Of a stretch of DNA of 64,000 nucleotides, positions 16,625-24,275 are shown piece after piece (the stretch's first letter is position 1; every line of letters starts with the position of its first letter). Below the pieces are notes generated by a model. That model had not been told where the DNA came from. It saw only the letters and a list, made by a program, of their open reading frames with translations, and did not search any database. A program made the translations under genes and the position numbers. Source of the DNA: Streptomyces himalayensis subsp. himalayensis (GTDB lineage: Bacteria; Actinomycetota; Actinomycetes; Streptomycetales; Streptomycetaceae). The stretch covers positions 1 to 64,000 of the forward strand of contig NZ_JACEHE010000030.1 of NCBI RefSeq assembly GCF_013778455.1, in the 5' to 3' direction.

Positions 16625-16963
16625 ATGTCAGCCGTTGTGGTTGTCGGCGCAGGGATCGTCGGGGCCTCGGTGGCCTACCACCTGGCACGCCGGGGCGTTT
16701 CTGTGACCTTGATCGACGGGGGGGCGTCCCCGGCCACAGGAGTGACAGGCGACTCCTTCGCGTGGATCGGCGGCTCGGAGGCAATTGGCCGGGTGGCGCC
16801 GAGGATCTGCGCGGATCCGTCCTGGCGGACTACCAACGATCCCGGACTGATCAGGACCATCGTCGTCACCCGGGACTTCGAAGCCCGGGAGGTCCGTGAC
16901 GGCCGGCTCTTGCTGACGGGAGAACCCGCCGCCGCACTGCGGCGCCCCCGCCCGCAGCGTTGA
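16625..16963 (+). pseudogene. Remnant of a DAO-type FAD-dependent oxidoreductase
   Basis: GGAAAGGAG precedes an ATG opening a typical FAD-binding start (VVVVGAGIVGASVAYHLARR, GxGxxG) and the family pattern GVTGDSFAWIGG. Immediately after this the homologous continuation (NWPGGAEDLRGSVLADYQR) is in the next frame, and the C-terminal piece (EVRDGRLLLTGEP) returns to the first frame. A DAO enzyme has about 370 residues; only the first 50 and two short later pieces remain, so the gene has both frameshifts and a large internal deletion. The intact start and ribosome site suggest the loss is recent. Confidence 0.8.
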
Positions 16964-16978
16964 GGCTGTGATGAAGCG

Positions 16979-17575
16979 TCAGTCGCCGCCACCACCACCG
17001 CCGCAGCTGAAGCCGCCGCCCGAGCCGCTGTCCGAGTCCGAGGTGGAGTCGGAATCGCGGTCCAGGGCCTTGCCCATGCGGATCAGAGCCCGGCCGAGGC
17101 CGGACGGTATCGGCTGCGTATTGGCGACGCTGCGTCGGACCGGCCCCTCCGGGAGGACGGCGGGGCCGCCGAGGACGTACGCCGGCAGGTTCGCGTCCCG
17201 TTCGGCCGCCTGCAGGCGCCGCCTGCCCGCCCGGGTCAGCCGGCGCCGAGACCCCGTCACCAGGCCCTGTTCAGCCAGTCGGTGGCCGATCTCCTCGACC
17301 TCCGGGGAGCGTTGCAGGGCGGCGTGTACGTCGTCGACGCTCCTGCTGCGCGGGCACGACGCGATCATGGCGCGCTCGACCGGGTGCCGGGGTATTTCGT
17401 CGCCCACGGCACGCATCCGTGAACTGCGGAGCCTGAGCAGCCCGCGCTCGGACAGCGCGATCACCGCACAGTCCGCCACCCGTTTCGCCCCGCCCGCCAG
17501 GAAGGCGACGTCGTACGCGTCGAGGGCCTGGGTCTCGTCCACCACCGCTGCGGACCGCCGGAACACCATGCGCAT
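16979..17575 (-). CDS. TIGR04222-like protein with Gly/Cys tail
   Basis: A 198-residue protein. VVDETQALDAYDVAFLAGGA, ADCAVIALSERGLLRLRSSR and HPVERAMIASCPRSRS match the domain I know as TIGR04222, seen in actinobacterial proteins that end in a Gly/Cys tract. Here the end reads SGSGGGFSCGGGGGGD after a run of Asp-Ser repeats. Family members usually have several membrane helices; none is evident, so this may be a short soluble version or truncated. I chose the ATG at 17575, which has AAGGGGGG upstream, over the GTG at 17596. Function unknown. Confidence 0.65.
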   Translation of the reverse strand: MRMVFRRSAAVVDETQALDAYDVAFLAGGAKRVADCAVIALSERGLLRLRSSRMRAVGDEIPRHPVERAMIASCPRSRSVDDVHAALQRSPEVEEIGHRLAEQGLVTGSRRRLTRAGRRRLQAAERDANLPAYVLGGPAVLPEGPVRRSVANTQPIPSGLGRALIRMGKALDRDSDSTSDSDSGSGGGFSCGGGGGGD

Positions 17576-17730
17576 ACCGAGCCCCCCTTCGGACACCTCG
17601 TCTGTCGGCAGTGTCGCCGCGCAGAAGGGCGCACAACCCTCTTCCCTGCCGCTTCAGAGCAACACTTGAGCTTTCCGGTCGGAGGGAGGGGACGCCGCCG
17701 GATGGAGGTTCGCGCGCCCGGTGCGCGGTG

Positions 17731-17802
17731 CCCGGCGCCCGCGCGCACGCTCGCGGCGCAGCCGCGCCCGGCGCCCGCGCGCACGCTCACGGCGTAGCCG
17801 CG
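17731..17802. repeat. Two tandem copies of a 36-bp GC-rich unit
   Basis: Positions 17731-17766 and 17767-17802 are near-identical (two differences) and begin CCCGGCGCCCGCGCGCACGC. They lie in the non-coding DNA between two minus-strand genes; the 17597-17871 gap holds nothing else I can support. Confidence 0.8.
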
Positions 17803-17871
17803 CCCGGCAGATGCCACGGCCGGTGTGGCCTCCCCGCAGGCCACAGCCGGTTGGTCAGGTCGCGTCCTTGG

Positions 17872-18681
17872 TCAGATCGCGTCGGTGAACACGGGAAGGT
17901 ACCCACGGGACTGTCCGGTCGCCGTGGGGTGGTACGACTCGGTCAGGGCAAGAAAGTTGATGCTCCGCAGCCAAGGGCGGTGGGAGCAGATCCCGTGTCC
18001 GGAGAAGGTGGCCCTGACGTCGCCGAAGGTGAATCCGTGATCGGCGGCGCGCTTCTCGATCACGCTGTTCAGATGGTCCACGCCGTCGTTGATGGCGGAG
18101 CGTTCAGTCTCCGACAAGCCCCCCGAACAGGTGCCGTCGAGTTGGTACAGCCGCGGGTAGCCCAGCACCACGACGTGGGCGGCCGGGGCCTTTCTCCTGA
18201 TGGCCGTGTAGACGCGGTCGAGGTCGTGGGGCAGCTTCCTTTCCATGTACGAGTGCGCCTGGCCGATGTCGGAGAGGCATGCCCTGGTGCCCCGCAGCAC
18301 ACAGGTCGTCATGACGTCGGCGAACCCCGCGTCGCTGCCGCCCACGGTGATGCTGACAAGGCCGGTGCGGGAACTGAGCGGGCCGAGCTGCCTGGCAAGG
18401 ACATCACGCGTGGAAGCGCCGTTGCACGCGGTGAAGCTGAACGAAGAGGGTGAGTGGGCGCGGGCCCACAGCACGGGATACGCGCTGCTGCTGCGCAGGC
18501 AGTCGACGCTGGAGCCGATGTAGCTTCCGGCTCCGACACCGGAGGAGTAGGAATCACCGAGGGCCACATAGCCCGTGGCCGCCTCTCGTGGGGACGCCTG
18601 CCCCGTCGTGGCACCCGTGACGGCGCAGACGACGGCGAGGAGGAGGGAGGACATACATGCCGCGATTCGGGACAGTCTCAT
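17872..18681 (-). CDS. Secreted SGNH/GDSL-family esterase or lipase
   Basis: A 269-residue secreted hydrolase. A signal peptide covers about residues 1-30 (MRLSRIAACMSSLLLAVVCA, cleavage near GQAS). Block I is GDSYSSGVG with the nucleophile Ser, block III is GGSDAG, and block V is YHPTATGQ with the catalytic His. Six cysteines (DCLR, TACNG, TTCVL, ACLSD, GTCSG, GICSH) would form three disulfides, as in Streptomyces SGNH lipases. It acts on lipid or ester substrates outside the cell. It is monocistronic. Confidence 0.92.
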   Translation of the reverse strand: MRLSRIAACMSSLLLAVVCAVTGATTGQASPREAATGYVALGDSYSSGVGAGSYIGSSVDCLRSSSAYPVLWARAHSPSSFSFTACNGASTRDVLARQLGPLSSRTGLVSITVGGSDAGFADVMTTCVLRGTRACLSDIGQAHSYMERKLPHDLDRVYTAIRRKAPAAHVVVLGYPRLYQLDGTCSGGLSETERSAINDGVDHLNSVIEKRAADHGFTFGDVRATFSGHGICSHRPWLRSINFLALTESYHPTATGQSRGYLPVFTDAI

Positions 18682-19071
18682 AGACCTCGCTTAGCATGAT
18701 CGATCCGGCTCGACCGTCGCTGCGGTCGTCTCCTTTTCCGCTCCGCAGAGGAACCCCACGACCACGACGGCCTGTCAACGGCCTTACGCCTGCGGCGACT
18801 TCGGCTGGGGCGCATGGACGAACCGATCTGACAGCCTCCTGCCCGAGGTCACCCGGAGAGCCGTCCCCCTTCCGGCGGGCCCTGCGGCGTGGCGGGCTCC
18901 GGGGCACCGAGGGATGCTGGGGGCTGGACGGTGCCGCCGCACTGTGATCGTTTCGGCGGCAAGCCATGGTGCGGCCATGCGGTCGGCGGCCGCAGTTCAC
19001 CGGCGGGGCCTAGCTTTCGGGTCGCCACCCCCGGAAGCCCGCGATTGAGCTGTTCCTGACAGAGGAGCGTC
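18682..19071. other. Divergent intergenic region, nothing identified
   Basis: This 390-bp region separates the divergent secreted esterase and phytase genes and must hold both promoters. I see a ribosome site (GAGGAG) before the phytase ATG but no convincing promoter hexamers, operators or small genes. Confidence 0.5.
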
Positions 19072-20445
19072 ATGACAGTCCCCAGAGTGTCCGCATCCCG
19101 CCGTTTCGGCCGCCCCCGTACCCTCGCCGCGCTCGCCGCCCTGCTGCTGGCCGGTTCGGCCCCGGCGGCGTTCGCGGTCTCCGTGCCGGAGCCGGTCTCG
19201 ACCACGGCGTCGGTGGAGACGCCTGCGGTGTACGACGACGAGGCCGGCGGCGACGCCGACGCTGACGACCCCGCCGTTTGGGTGGACCCCGCCGCCCCCG
19301 CACGCAGCATCGTCATCGGGACGCTCAAGAACGCCGGACTCGACGTGTACGGCCTGAACGGGCAGCGGCTGCAGCACATCGCCGCCCCGGCCGCGCCTGG
19401 CGAGGAGGCCGAGGCGGGCCGGTTCAACAACGTCGACGTCGTCTACGGCTTCGACCTCGGCGGGAAGAAGACCGACCTGGCGCTGGTCAGCGACCGGGGA
19501 CGGGACCGGATCCGGATCTACGCCATCGACCCGAAGGCCGTGGCCGAGGGCCGCCCCCCGCTGACCGACGTCACCGCCGCCACGGTGGCCCCCGTCTTCT
19601 CCGCCTCCGAGGCGGCCGTGGACGAGCAGCGCACCGCGTACGGCCTGGCCGCCTATGTGGAGGACGGCGACGTGTACGTCGTGGTCAGCCGCCGCTCCGA
19701 GACCCGCCTGAAGCTGCTCAAGCTGACCACGAGCAACGGCAAGGTCGGCTACACCACCGAGGACACCCTCGACATGCCCGGCTCGTTCACGCTGCCCAAC
19801 GGCCAGCAGTGGACGCCCTGCGCGGACCCGGGCGACCGTGCGCAGTTCGAAGGCATGGCCGTCGACCAGGAGACGCACGTCCTGTACGCGGCCCAGGAGG
19901 ACGTCGGCCTGTGGCGGATCCCGCTGGACGACGCGGACTTCGAGACGCCCACCCTGCTCGACAAGGTCCGCGAGTACGGCGTGCCGTGGACCTACGACGC
20001 GGCGGAGGAGGAATGCGTGATCGACACGGCGAACGACCCCGGCTACGGAGGCACGCGCCTCTCGGCCGACGCCGAGGGCATCACCGTGTACCACGCCGCT
20101 GACGGCAAGGGCTACGTCCTCGCATCCAGCCAGGGCGACGACACCTTCGCCGTGTACCGGCGCGAGGGCGGCAACGCCTACCTGGGCCAGTTCGAGATCG
20201 CAGACGGCCCGGCGACCGACAGCGTGCAGGAGTCCGACGGCGCCACCGTGGTCAACGTCCCGCTGGGCGCGTCGTTCCCCCAGGGCCTGCTGGTCACCCA
20301 CGACGGACAGGCGACTCCCGAGGACGGCGACCGGGACGCCACGAACTTCAAGTTCGTGCGCTGGGACGCGGTGGCGTCGGCCTTCCCGGCCCCGCTGACG
20401 GTGGACACGCGGTCCTTCGACCCGCGTGACACGGACAACGACTGA
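19072..20445 (+). CDS. Secreted beta-propeller phytase
   Basis: A 457-residue secreted enzyme of the BPP type that hydrolyses phytate in a calcium-dependent way. A signal peptide with a basic n-region and a long hydrophobic stretch (LAALAALLLAGSAPAAFA) ends near residue 35. Family hallmarks are GGDADADDPAVWVDP, FNNVDVVYGF, LALVSDRGRDRIRIYAID, QFEGMAVDQETHVLYAAQED and ADAEGITVYHAADGKGY. The many Asp clusters fit the calcium sites. The ATG has GAGGAG upstream. It is monocistronic, followed by a GC hairpin. Probably used for phosphate scavenging; no PHO box was recognised. Confidence 0.92.
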   Translation: MTVPRVSASRRFGRPRTLAALAALLLAGSAPAAFAVSVPEPVSTTASVETPAVYDDEAGGDADADDPAVWVDPAAPARSIVIGTLKNAGLDVYGLNGQRLQHIAAPAAPGEEAEAGRFNNVDVVYGFDLGGKKTDLALVSDRGRDRIRIYAIDPKAVAEGRPPLTDVTAATVAPVFSASEAAVDEQRTAYGLAAYVEDGDVYVVVSRRSETRLKLLKLTTSNGKVGYTTEDTLDMPGSFTLPNGQQWTPCADPGDRAQFEGMAVDQETHVLYAAQEDVGLWRIPLDDADFETPTLLDKVREYGVPWTYDAAEEECVIDTANDPGYGGTRLSADAEGITVYHAADGKGYVLASSQGDDTFAVYRREGGNAYLGQFEIADGPATDSVQESDGATVVNVPLGASFPQGLLVTHDGQATPEDGDRDATNFKFVRWDAVASAFPAPLTVDTRSFDPRDTDND

Positions 20446-20506
20446 CCGGACGCGGACGACGACTGACGCCGACGACGACTGACCGGACGCGGACGACGAC
20501 TGACGC
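20441..20506. repeat. 29-bp direct repeat (period 37) after the phytase gene
   Basis: Copies at 20441-20469 and 20478-20506 are identical over 29 bp and start ACTGACCGGACGCGGACGAC. The first copy includes the phytase stop codon. It looks like a local duplication of the gene's 3' end. Confidence 0.85.
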
Positions 20507-20522
20507 GGACTGAGGAGAGGCC

Positions 20523-20548
20523 CCGGGCCGGTGGACGTACCGGCCCGG
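20523..20548 (+). terminator. GC hairpin, probable phytase terminator
   Basis: A perfect 10-bp stem CCGGGCCGGT / ACCGGCCCGG with loop GGACGT, 78 bp after the phytase stop. There is no T-run, as is common for streptomycete terminators. The remaining 230 bp to the next gene hold nothing I can support. Confidence 0.6.
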
Positions 20549-20784
20549 ACCGCGCACCGGGCTGGGATCGCACCTATGTGCACCCGGCCCGCTGTCGGCG
20601 TTTCCTGCGCGGCTGGGTCCGCTGCGGGGAATCGCTGGACAGCCGATTGCCGGACGCGCCGGTAACGACTGCGAATACGGCGAGTAGCGGCCGAAACGTC
20701 CGGAGTGGTTCGGGCCGTCGAAGTGGTTCGGCCACCTGGACGGTTTCCTATGTGTGCCAGGGCAACCGGGGGCACCCTGGGAGC

Positions 20785-21009
20785 ATGGCCCAAGAAGCGC
20801 CCGTGATCGTGCACCCGCCCCAGGAGGATGGAGGGCGGCGGGTGGTGATCCGTGGTGAGCACGTAGGGACGGCCTACACCCTGTTCGACGTGCTGGAATT
20901 CCTGCGCCGGGCCGGCTTGCCGGAGGCCGATACGGCCATCGACGACCCGGAGCTGATCGAATGGCGCGGAGGCGGCCCCGAGGTGTGGAACAACGAGCCG
21001 CCGAAATAG
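20785..21009 (+). CDS. Small conserved hypothetical protein
   Basis: A 74-residue acidic soluble protein starting at the ATG with GGGAG a few bases upstream. The pattern EHVGTAYTLFDVLEFLRRAG and ELIEWRGGGPEVWNNEPPK looks conserved in style with short streptomycete proteins, but I do not recognise a family. Its stop lies 58 bp from the stop of the convergent ATPase gene. Confidence 0.65.
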   Translation: MAQEAPVIVHPPQEDGGRRVVIRGEHVGTAYTLFDVLEFLRRAGLPEADTAIDDPELIEWRGGGPEVWNNEPPK

Positions 21010-21067
21010 GCAGGGCCACCGTTCAACGGGTGACCGCCTTGTGCGGCGCCGCGTCGGCCGCTCGCAC

Positions 21068-21472
21068 TCACGATGTCTCGATATCGGCCCAGCGAGTGAC
21101 CCCGCCGCAGTGGCTGCGAACGCCGTGCCGGGCGGACAGGGCGGCGACGATCGGAATGCCGCGGCCGTGTTCCTCCGGCTGCAGGTCGGACGGTCGCTGA
21201 CCGTGCGACGCGGGTCCTGCGTCGGTCACCTCGATACGCAGGGCACGATGCCCGTCGACCTGGGTCCGGGCCAGTCGCAGCACAGCGGGCGGACGGGCGT
21301 GGGTGACGGCGTTGGTGACCAGTTCCGAGATCACCAGTAGTGCGTCGTCGGCGGTGTCGGGAGGCAGGCTCCAGCCCGCCAGGACCGTGCGTGCGCGTCG
21401 GCGCACGGCTGCCACGGCCTCGGGGATGTGCGGTACCGGACAGAGGTGCTCCACGGCAGCGTCCGGCGTCAT
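21068..21472 (-). CDS. ATP-binding anti-sigma-type regulatory protein (RsbW/SpoIIAB fold)
   Basis: A 134-residue GHKL ATPase. The N-box is ISELVTNAVTHA, the G1 box EVTDAGPA and the G2 box GRGIPIVAAL; the rest of a histidine kinase is absent. Proteins of this kind are serine kinases or binding partners that hold sigma factors or anti-anti-sigma factors in partner-switching modules, and streptomycetes have many orphans. The ATG at 21472 is my choice; a GTG about 40 bases upstream is also possible. It may serve the SpoIIE-type phosphatases in this window, but no STAS gene is nearby. Confidence 0.88.
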   Translation of the reverse strand: MTPDAAVEHLCPVPHIPEAVAAVRRRARTVLAGWSLPPDTADDALLVISELVTNAVTHARPPAVLRLARTQVDGHRALRIEVTDAGPASHGQRPSDLQPEEHGRGIPIVAALSARHGVRSHCGGVTRWADIETS

Positions 21473-21954
21473 ACGAGCACCGGGGAATCTGCTCACGGCT
21501 GTGGCGCTCACCGGGTGCCTGCCGCCGCGGGCCGCGGAGCGGCGCCGGGATGCGCATACGAACGGTGAAGCAGGTACGGCAGGACGCGGCCGCCTGCCGA
21601 GTGCCGAGGCCGCCGCCGCGAGCCCGTCGGCGAGCTCGGGGTTATCAGCTCTGCTACCACGTGTCCTCCTCCGGAATGCCCTTCGGTGGTGACGAACATG
21701 TCGAGCGCCACCGGCGCGGTTCGGCGGGGGCCGTCGCGCGCCGCGCAATGGTGGAAACTGCGCCAATAGGGCACGCTAGGCATCGAGGCATGGCCGGTCA
21801 ATGAATAGCGGTCGACATTGCCGAACGGAGATGTCGGCCATCGAACAAGAATCGAAACATCCGGTTAAATCTGGGCCGGACCTTTCGACGTGACGAGAGC
21901 CGTGTGCCGGCGGACCGACAGTGCCGAACGCCGAGGCGGAGTTACGATCGCAGC
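21473..21954. other. Divergent intergenic region, one weak inverted repeat
   Basis: This 482-bp region separates the ATPase and iclR genes. The only structure I see is CGACAT (21813-21818) facing ATGTCG (21831-21836) with a 12-nt gap, which might be an operator. No coding sequence is convincing on either strand. Confidence 0.4.
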
Positions 21955-22722
21955 ATGCCCGGCGCGGTCCAGTCGATCGAGCGAGCGGCGGCGATCCTGC
22001 GTCTGCTCGCCAGCGGCCACCGCCGACTCGGGCTCGGAGAGGTGGCGGCCTCACTGGGCCTGGCGAAGGGCACCGCCCACGGCATCCTCCGCACCCTGCA
22101 GCACGTCGACTTCGTCGAGCAGGACCAGGCGACCGGGAAATACCAGCTCGGGGCGGCACTGCTGCACCTCGGCACCAGCTATCTCGACGTCAACGAGCTG
22201 CGGTCGCGCTCCATCAACTGGGCCGACGCCCTCGCCGCCCGCAGCGGCGAGGCGGTCCGGATCGGTACGCCCCTCGAGGGGCAGGTACTCGTCGTCCACC
22301 ACGTCTTCCGGCCCGACGACACGCTGCAGACCCTGGACGTCGGCTCGCTGCTCCCGCTGCACGCCTCCGCGCTCGGCAAGGTCCTGCTGGCCTACGGGGC
22401 CACGCCCGTGGCCCCGCTCGTGGAAGCGGGCCTGGAGGCGTACAACCGCCACACCCTGGCGACCCCCGAGGATCTCGACCGTGCGCTCACCGAGATCCGG
22501 GAGGTCGGGTGGGCCGCCGAGGTCCAGGAAATGATCATCGGTGAGGCCGGTATCGCCGTGCCGATCCGGGGGCAGGGCGGCCTCGTGGTGGGCGCCATCG
22601 GCGTCTCCGGAGCGGTCGAGCGCATCTGCGACACGCGGGGCCGGCCCCATCCCAACCTCGTCGCCCTGGTACGCGACGCCGCCCGCGCGGTCTCGAGGGA
22701 TCTCGGAGCCGCCCGCTGGTGA
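21955..22722 (+). CDS. IclR-family regulator, likely GylR-like repressor of glycerol use
   Basis: A 255-residue regulator. The winged helix-turn-helix occupies about residues 1-65 (VQSIERAAAILRLLASGHRR, EVAASLGLAKGTAHGILRTL) and the IclR effector-binding domain about 80-250 (LLPLHASALGKVLLAYG is typical). I chose the ATG at 21955, which gives the usual family start. The next gene is glycerol kinase, and GylR of Streptomyces is an IclR-type repressor of glycerol genes that responds to glycerol 3-phosphate, so the same role is inferred. The stop codon overlaps an alternative glpK start. Confidence 0.9.
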   Translation: MPGAVQSIERAAAILRLLASGHRRLGLGEVAASLGLAKGTAHGILRTLQHVDFVEQDQATGKYQLGAALLHLGTSYLDVNELRSRSINWADALAARSGEAVRIGTPLEGQVLVVHHVFRPDDTLQTLDVGSLLPLHASALGKVLLAYGATPVAPLVEAGLEAYNRHTLATPEDLDRALTEIREVGWAAEVQEMIIGEAGIAVPIRGQGGLVVGAIGVSGAVERICDTRGRPHPNLVALVRDAARAVSRDLGAARW

Positions 22723-22760
22723 CGTCCATGCCCTCCTCGCCCGCATCGGAAGGCCTGCTG

Positions 22761-24275
22761 ATGGTTGAACGCTATGTGATGTCCATCGACCAGGGCACCA
22801 CTTCCACGCGATGCATCCTGTTCGATCACCGTGGGCGCCTGGTGTCGGTTGCCCAGCGGGAGCACCAGCACCACTTCCCACGGCCCGGCTGGGTCGAACA
22901 CGACGCCGTGGAGATCTGGCGCAACCTCCAGCGCATCGTGCCGCAGGCGATGGACGGAGCCGAAGCCGACCAGGTGGCCGCCATCGGCATCGCCAACCAG
23001 CGCGAGACGACGGTCCTCTGGGACCGGACGACGGGCGCTCCCGTGGGCAAGGCGATCTCCTGGCAGGACACCCGCACCGATTCACTGGTCGAGGACCTGC
23101 GGCGCACGACCGGGGACGACTTCTTCCTCGATCGCTGCAGCCTGCCGCTCGCCACCTACTTCTCCGCGCCGCGGATCCGCTGGCTGTTCGACCACGTCGA
23201 GGGGCTGCACGAGCGCGCCGAACGGGGCGAGGTGCTGTTCGGCACGATGGAGACCTGGCTGATCTGGAATCTCACCGGCGGCCCCACCGGGGGACTGCAC
23301 ATCACCGACGTCACCAACGCCAGCCGCACCATGCTCATGAACACCCGCACCCTCACCTGGGACGAGGACCTGCTGGCGTACTTCGGTGTGCCCCGATCGA
23401 TGCTGCCGGAGATACGGTCCTCAGCGGAGTCCTACGCCGTCGCAGGGTCCCTCCTGCCCGGGGTCCGTATCGGAGCCGCCCTCGGCGACCAGCAGGCGGC
23501 ACTGTTCGGACAGACGTGCTTCGCACCCGGCGAGGCGAAATGCACCTACGGGACCGGCAGCTTCCTTCTGATCAACACCGGCACCCAGGTCATCCGGTCA
23601 CGGCACGGGCTGCTCACCACCGTCGGCTACAAGATCAAGGACGAACCGGCGGTCTACGCCCTGGAAGGACCCATCGCCGTCACCGGCTCGCTCGTCCAGT
23701 GGTTCCGCGACAGTCTCGGACTGATCAGCAGCGCACCCGAGATCGAGACCCTCGCACGCACCGTCGACGACAACGGCGGCTGCTACATCGTCCCCGCGTT
23801 CTCCGGCCTGTACGCCCCCCACTGGCGCAGCGACGCGCGCGGCGTCATCGTCGGCCTCACCTCGTACATCACCAAAGGCCACCTCGCCCGCGCCGTACTG
23901 GAGGCCACCGGCTGGCAGACCCGGGAGGTCGTCGACGCCATGAACGCCGACTCGCCGCACTCCCTCAAGGAGCTCAAGGTCGACGGCGGCATGACGGCGA
24001 ACAACCTGCTCATGCAGTTCGTGGCCGAGGTACTCGACGTCCCCGTCGTACGCCCCATGGTCGCCGAAACGGTTTCCCTCGGCGCCGCGTATGCCGCCGG
24101 GCTCGCCGTCGGCTACTGGCCTGACCTGGAAGGACTCCGCCGCAACTGGCACCGGGCCGCCCAATGGCTGCCGGACATGGACCCCGAGCGGCGGGAGTCG
24201 GAATACGACAACTGGCAGCGCGCCGTCGAGCGGGCGCTCGGGTGGATCAAGCCGGCCAAGCGCTCACTCTCCTGA
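22761..24275 (+). CDS. glpK: Glycerol kinase
   Basis: A 504-residue FGGY-family kinase that phosphorylates glycerol to glycerol 3-phosphate. Signature segments are SIDQGTTSTRCILFDHRG near the N-terminus, ISWQDTRT, GALGDQQAALFGQTCF-like ALGDQQAALFGQ, YGTGSFLLINTG, FSGLYAPHWRSDARGVI and KVDGGMTANNLLMQF. GGAAGG lies 7 bases before the ATG at 22761; GTG 22719 overlapping the iclR stop is an alternative. Length fits the family. The 3' end overlaps the convergent phosphatase gene by 12 bp. No glycerol facilitator or glycerol-3-phosphate dehydrogenase gene accompanies it. Confidence 0.95.
   Translation: MVERYVMSIDQGTTSTRCILFDHRGRLVSVAQREHQHHFPRPGWVEHDAVEIWRNLQRIVPQAMDGAEADQVAAIGIANQRETTVLWDRTTGAPVGKAISWQDTRTDSLVEDLRRTTGDDFFLDRCSLPLATYFSAPRIRWLFDHVEGLHERAERGEVLFGTMETWLIWNLTGGPTGGLHITDVTNASRTMLMNTRTLTWDEDLLAYFGVPRSMLPEIRSSAESYAVAGSLLPGVRIGAALGDQQAALFGQTCFAPGEAKCTYGTGSFLLINTGTQVIRSRHGLLTTVGYKIKDEPAVYALEGPIAVTGSLVQWFRDSLGLISSAPEIETLARTVDDNGGCYIVPAFSGLYAPHWRSDARGVIVGLTSYITKGHLARAVLEATGWQTREVVDAMNADSPHSLKELKVDGGMTANNLLMQFVAEVLDVPVVRPMVAETVSLGAAYAAGLAVGYWPDLEGLRRNWHRAAQWLPDMDPERRESEYDNWQRAVERALGWIKPAKRSLS

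Noticed and set aside
18997..20862. Long minus-strand frame of 621 codons
   Set aside because: It is antisense to the phytase gene, which has a signal peptide, family motifs and ribosome site; the minus frame is Val/Gly/Arg-rich with no domain.
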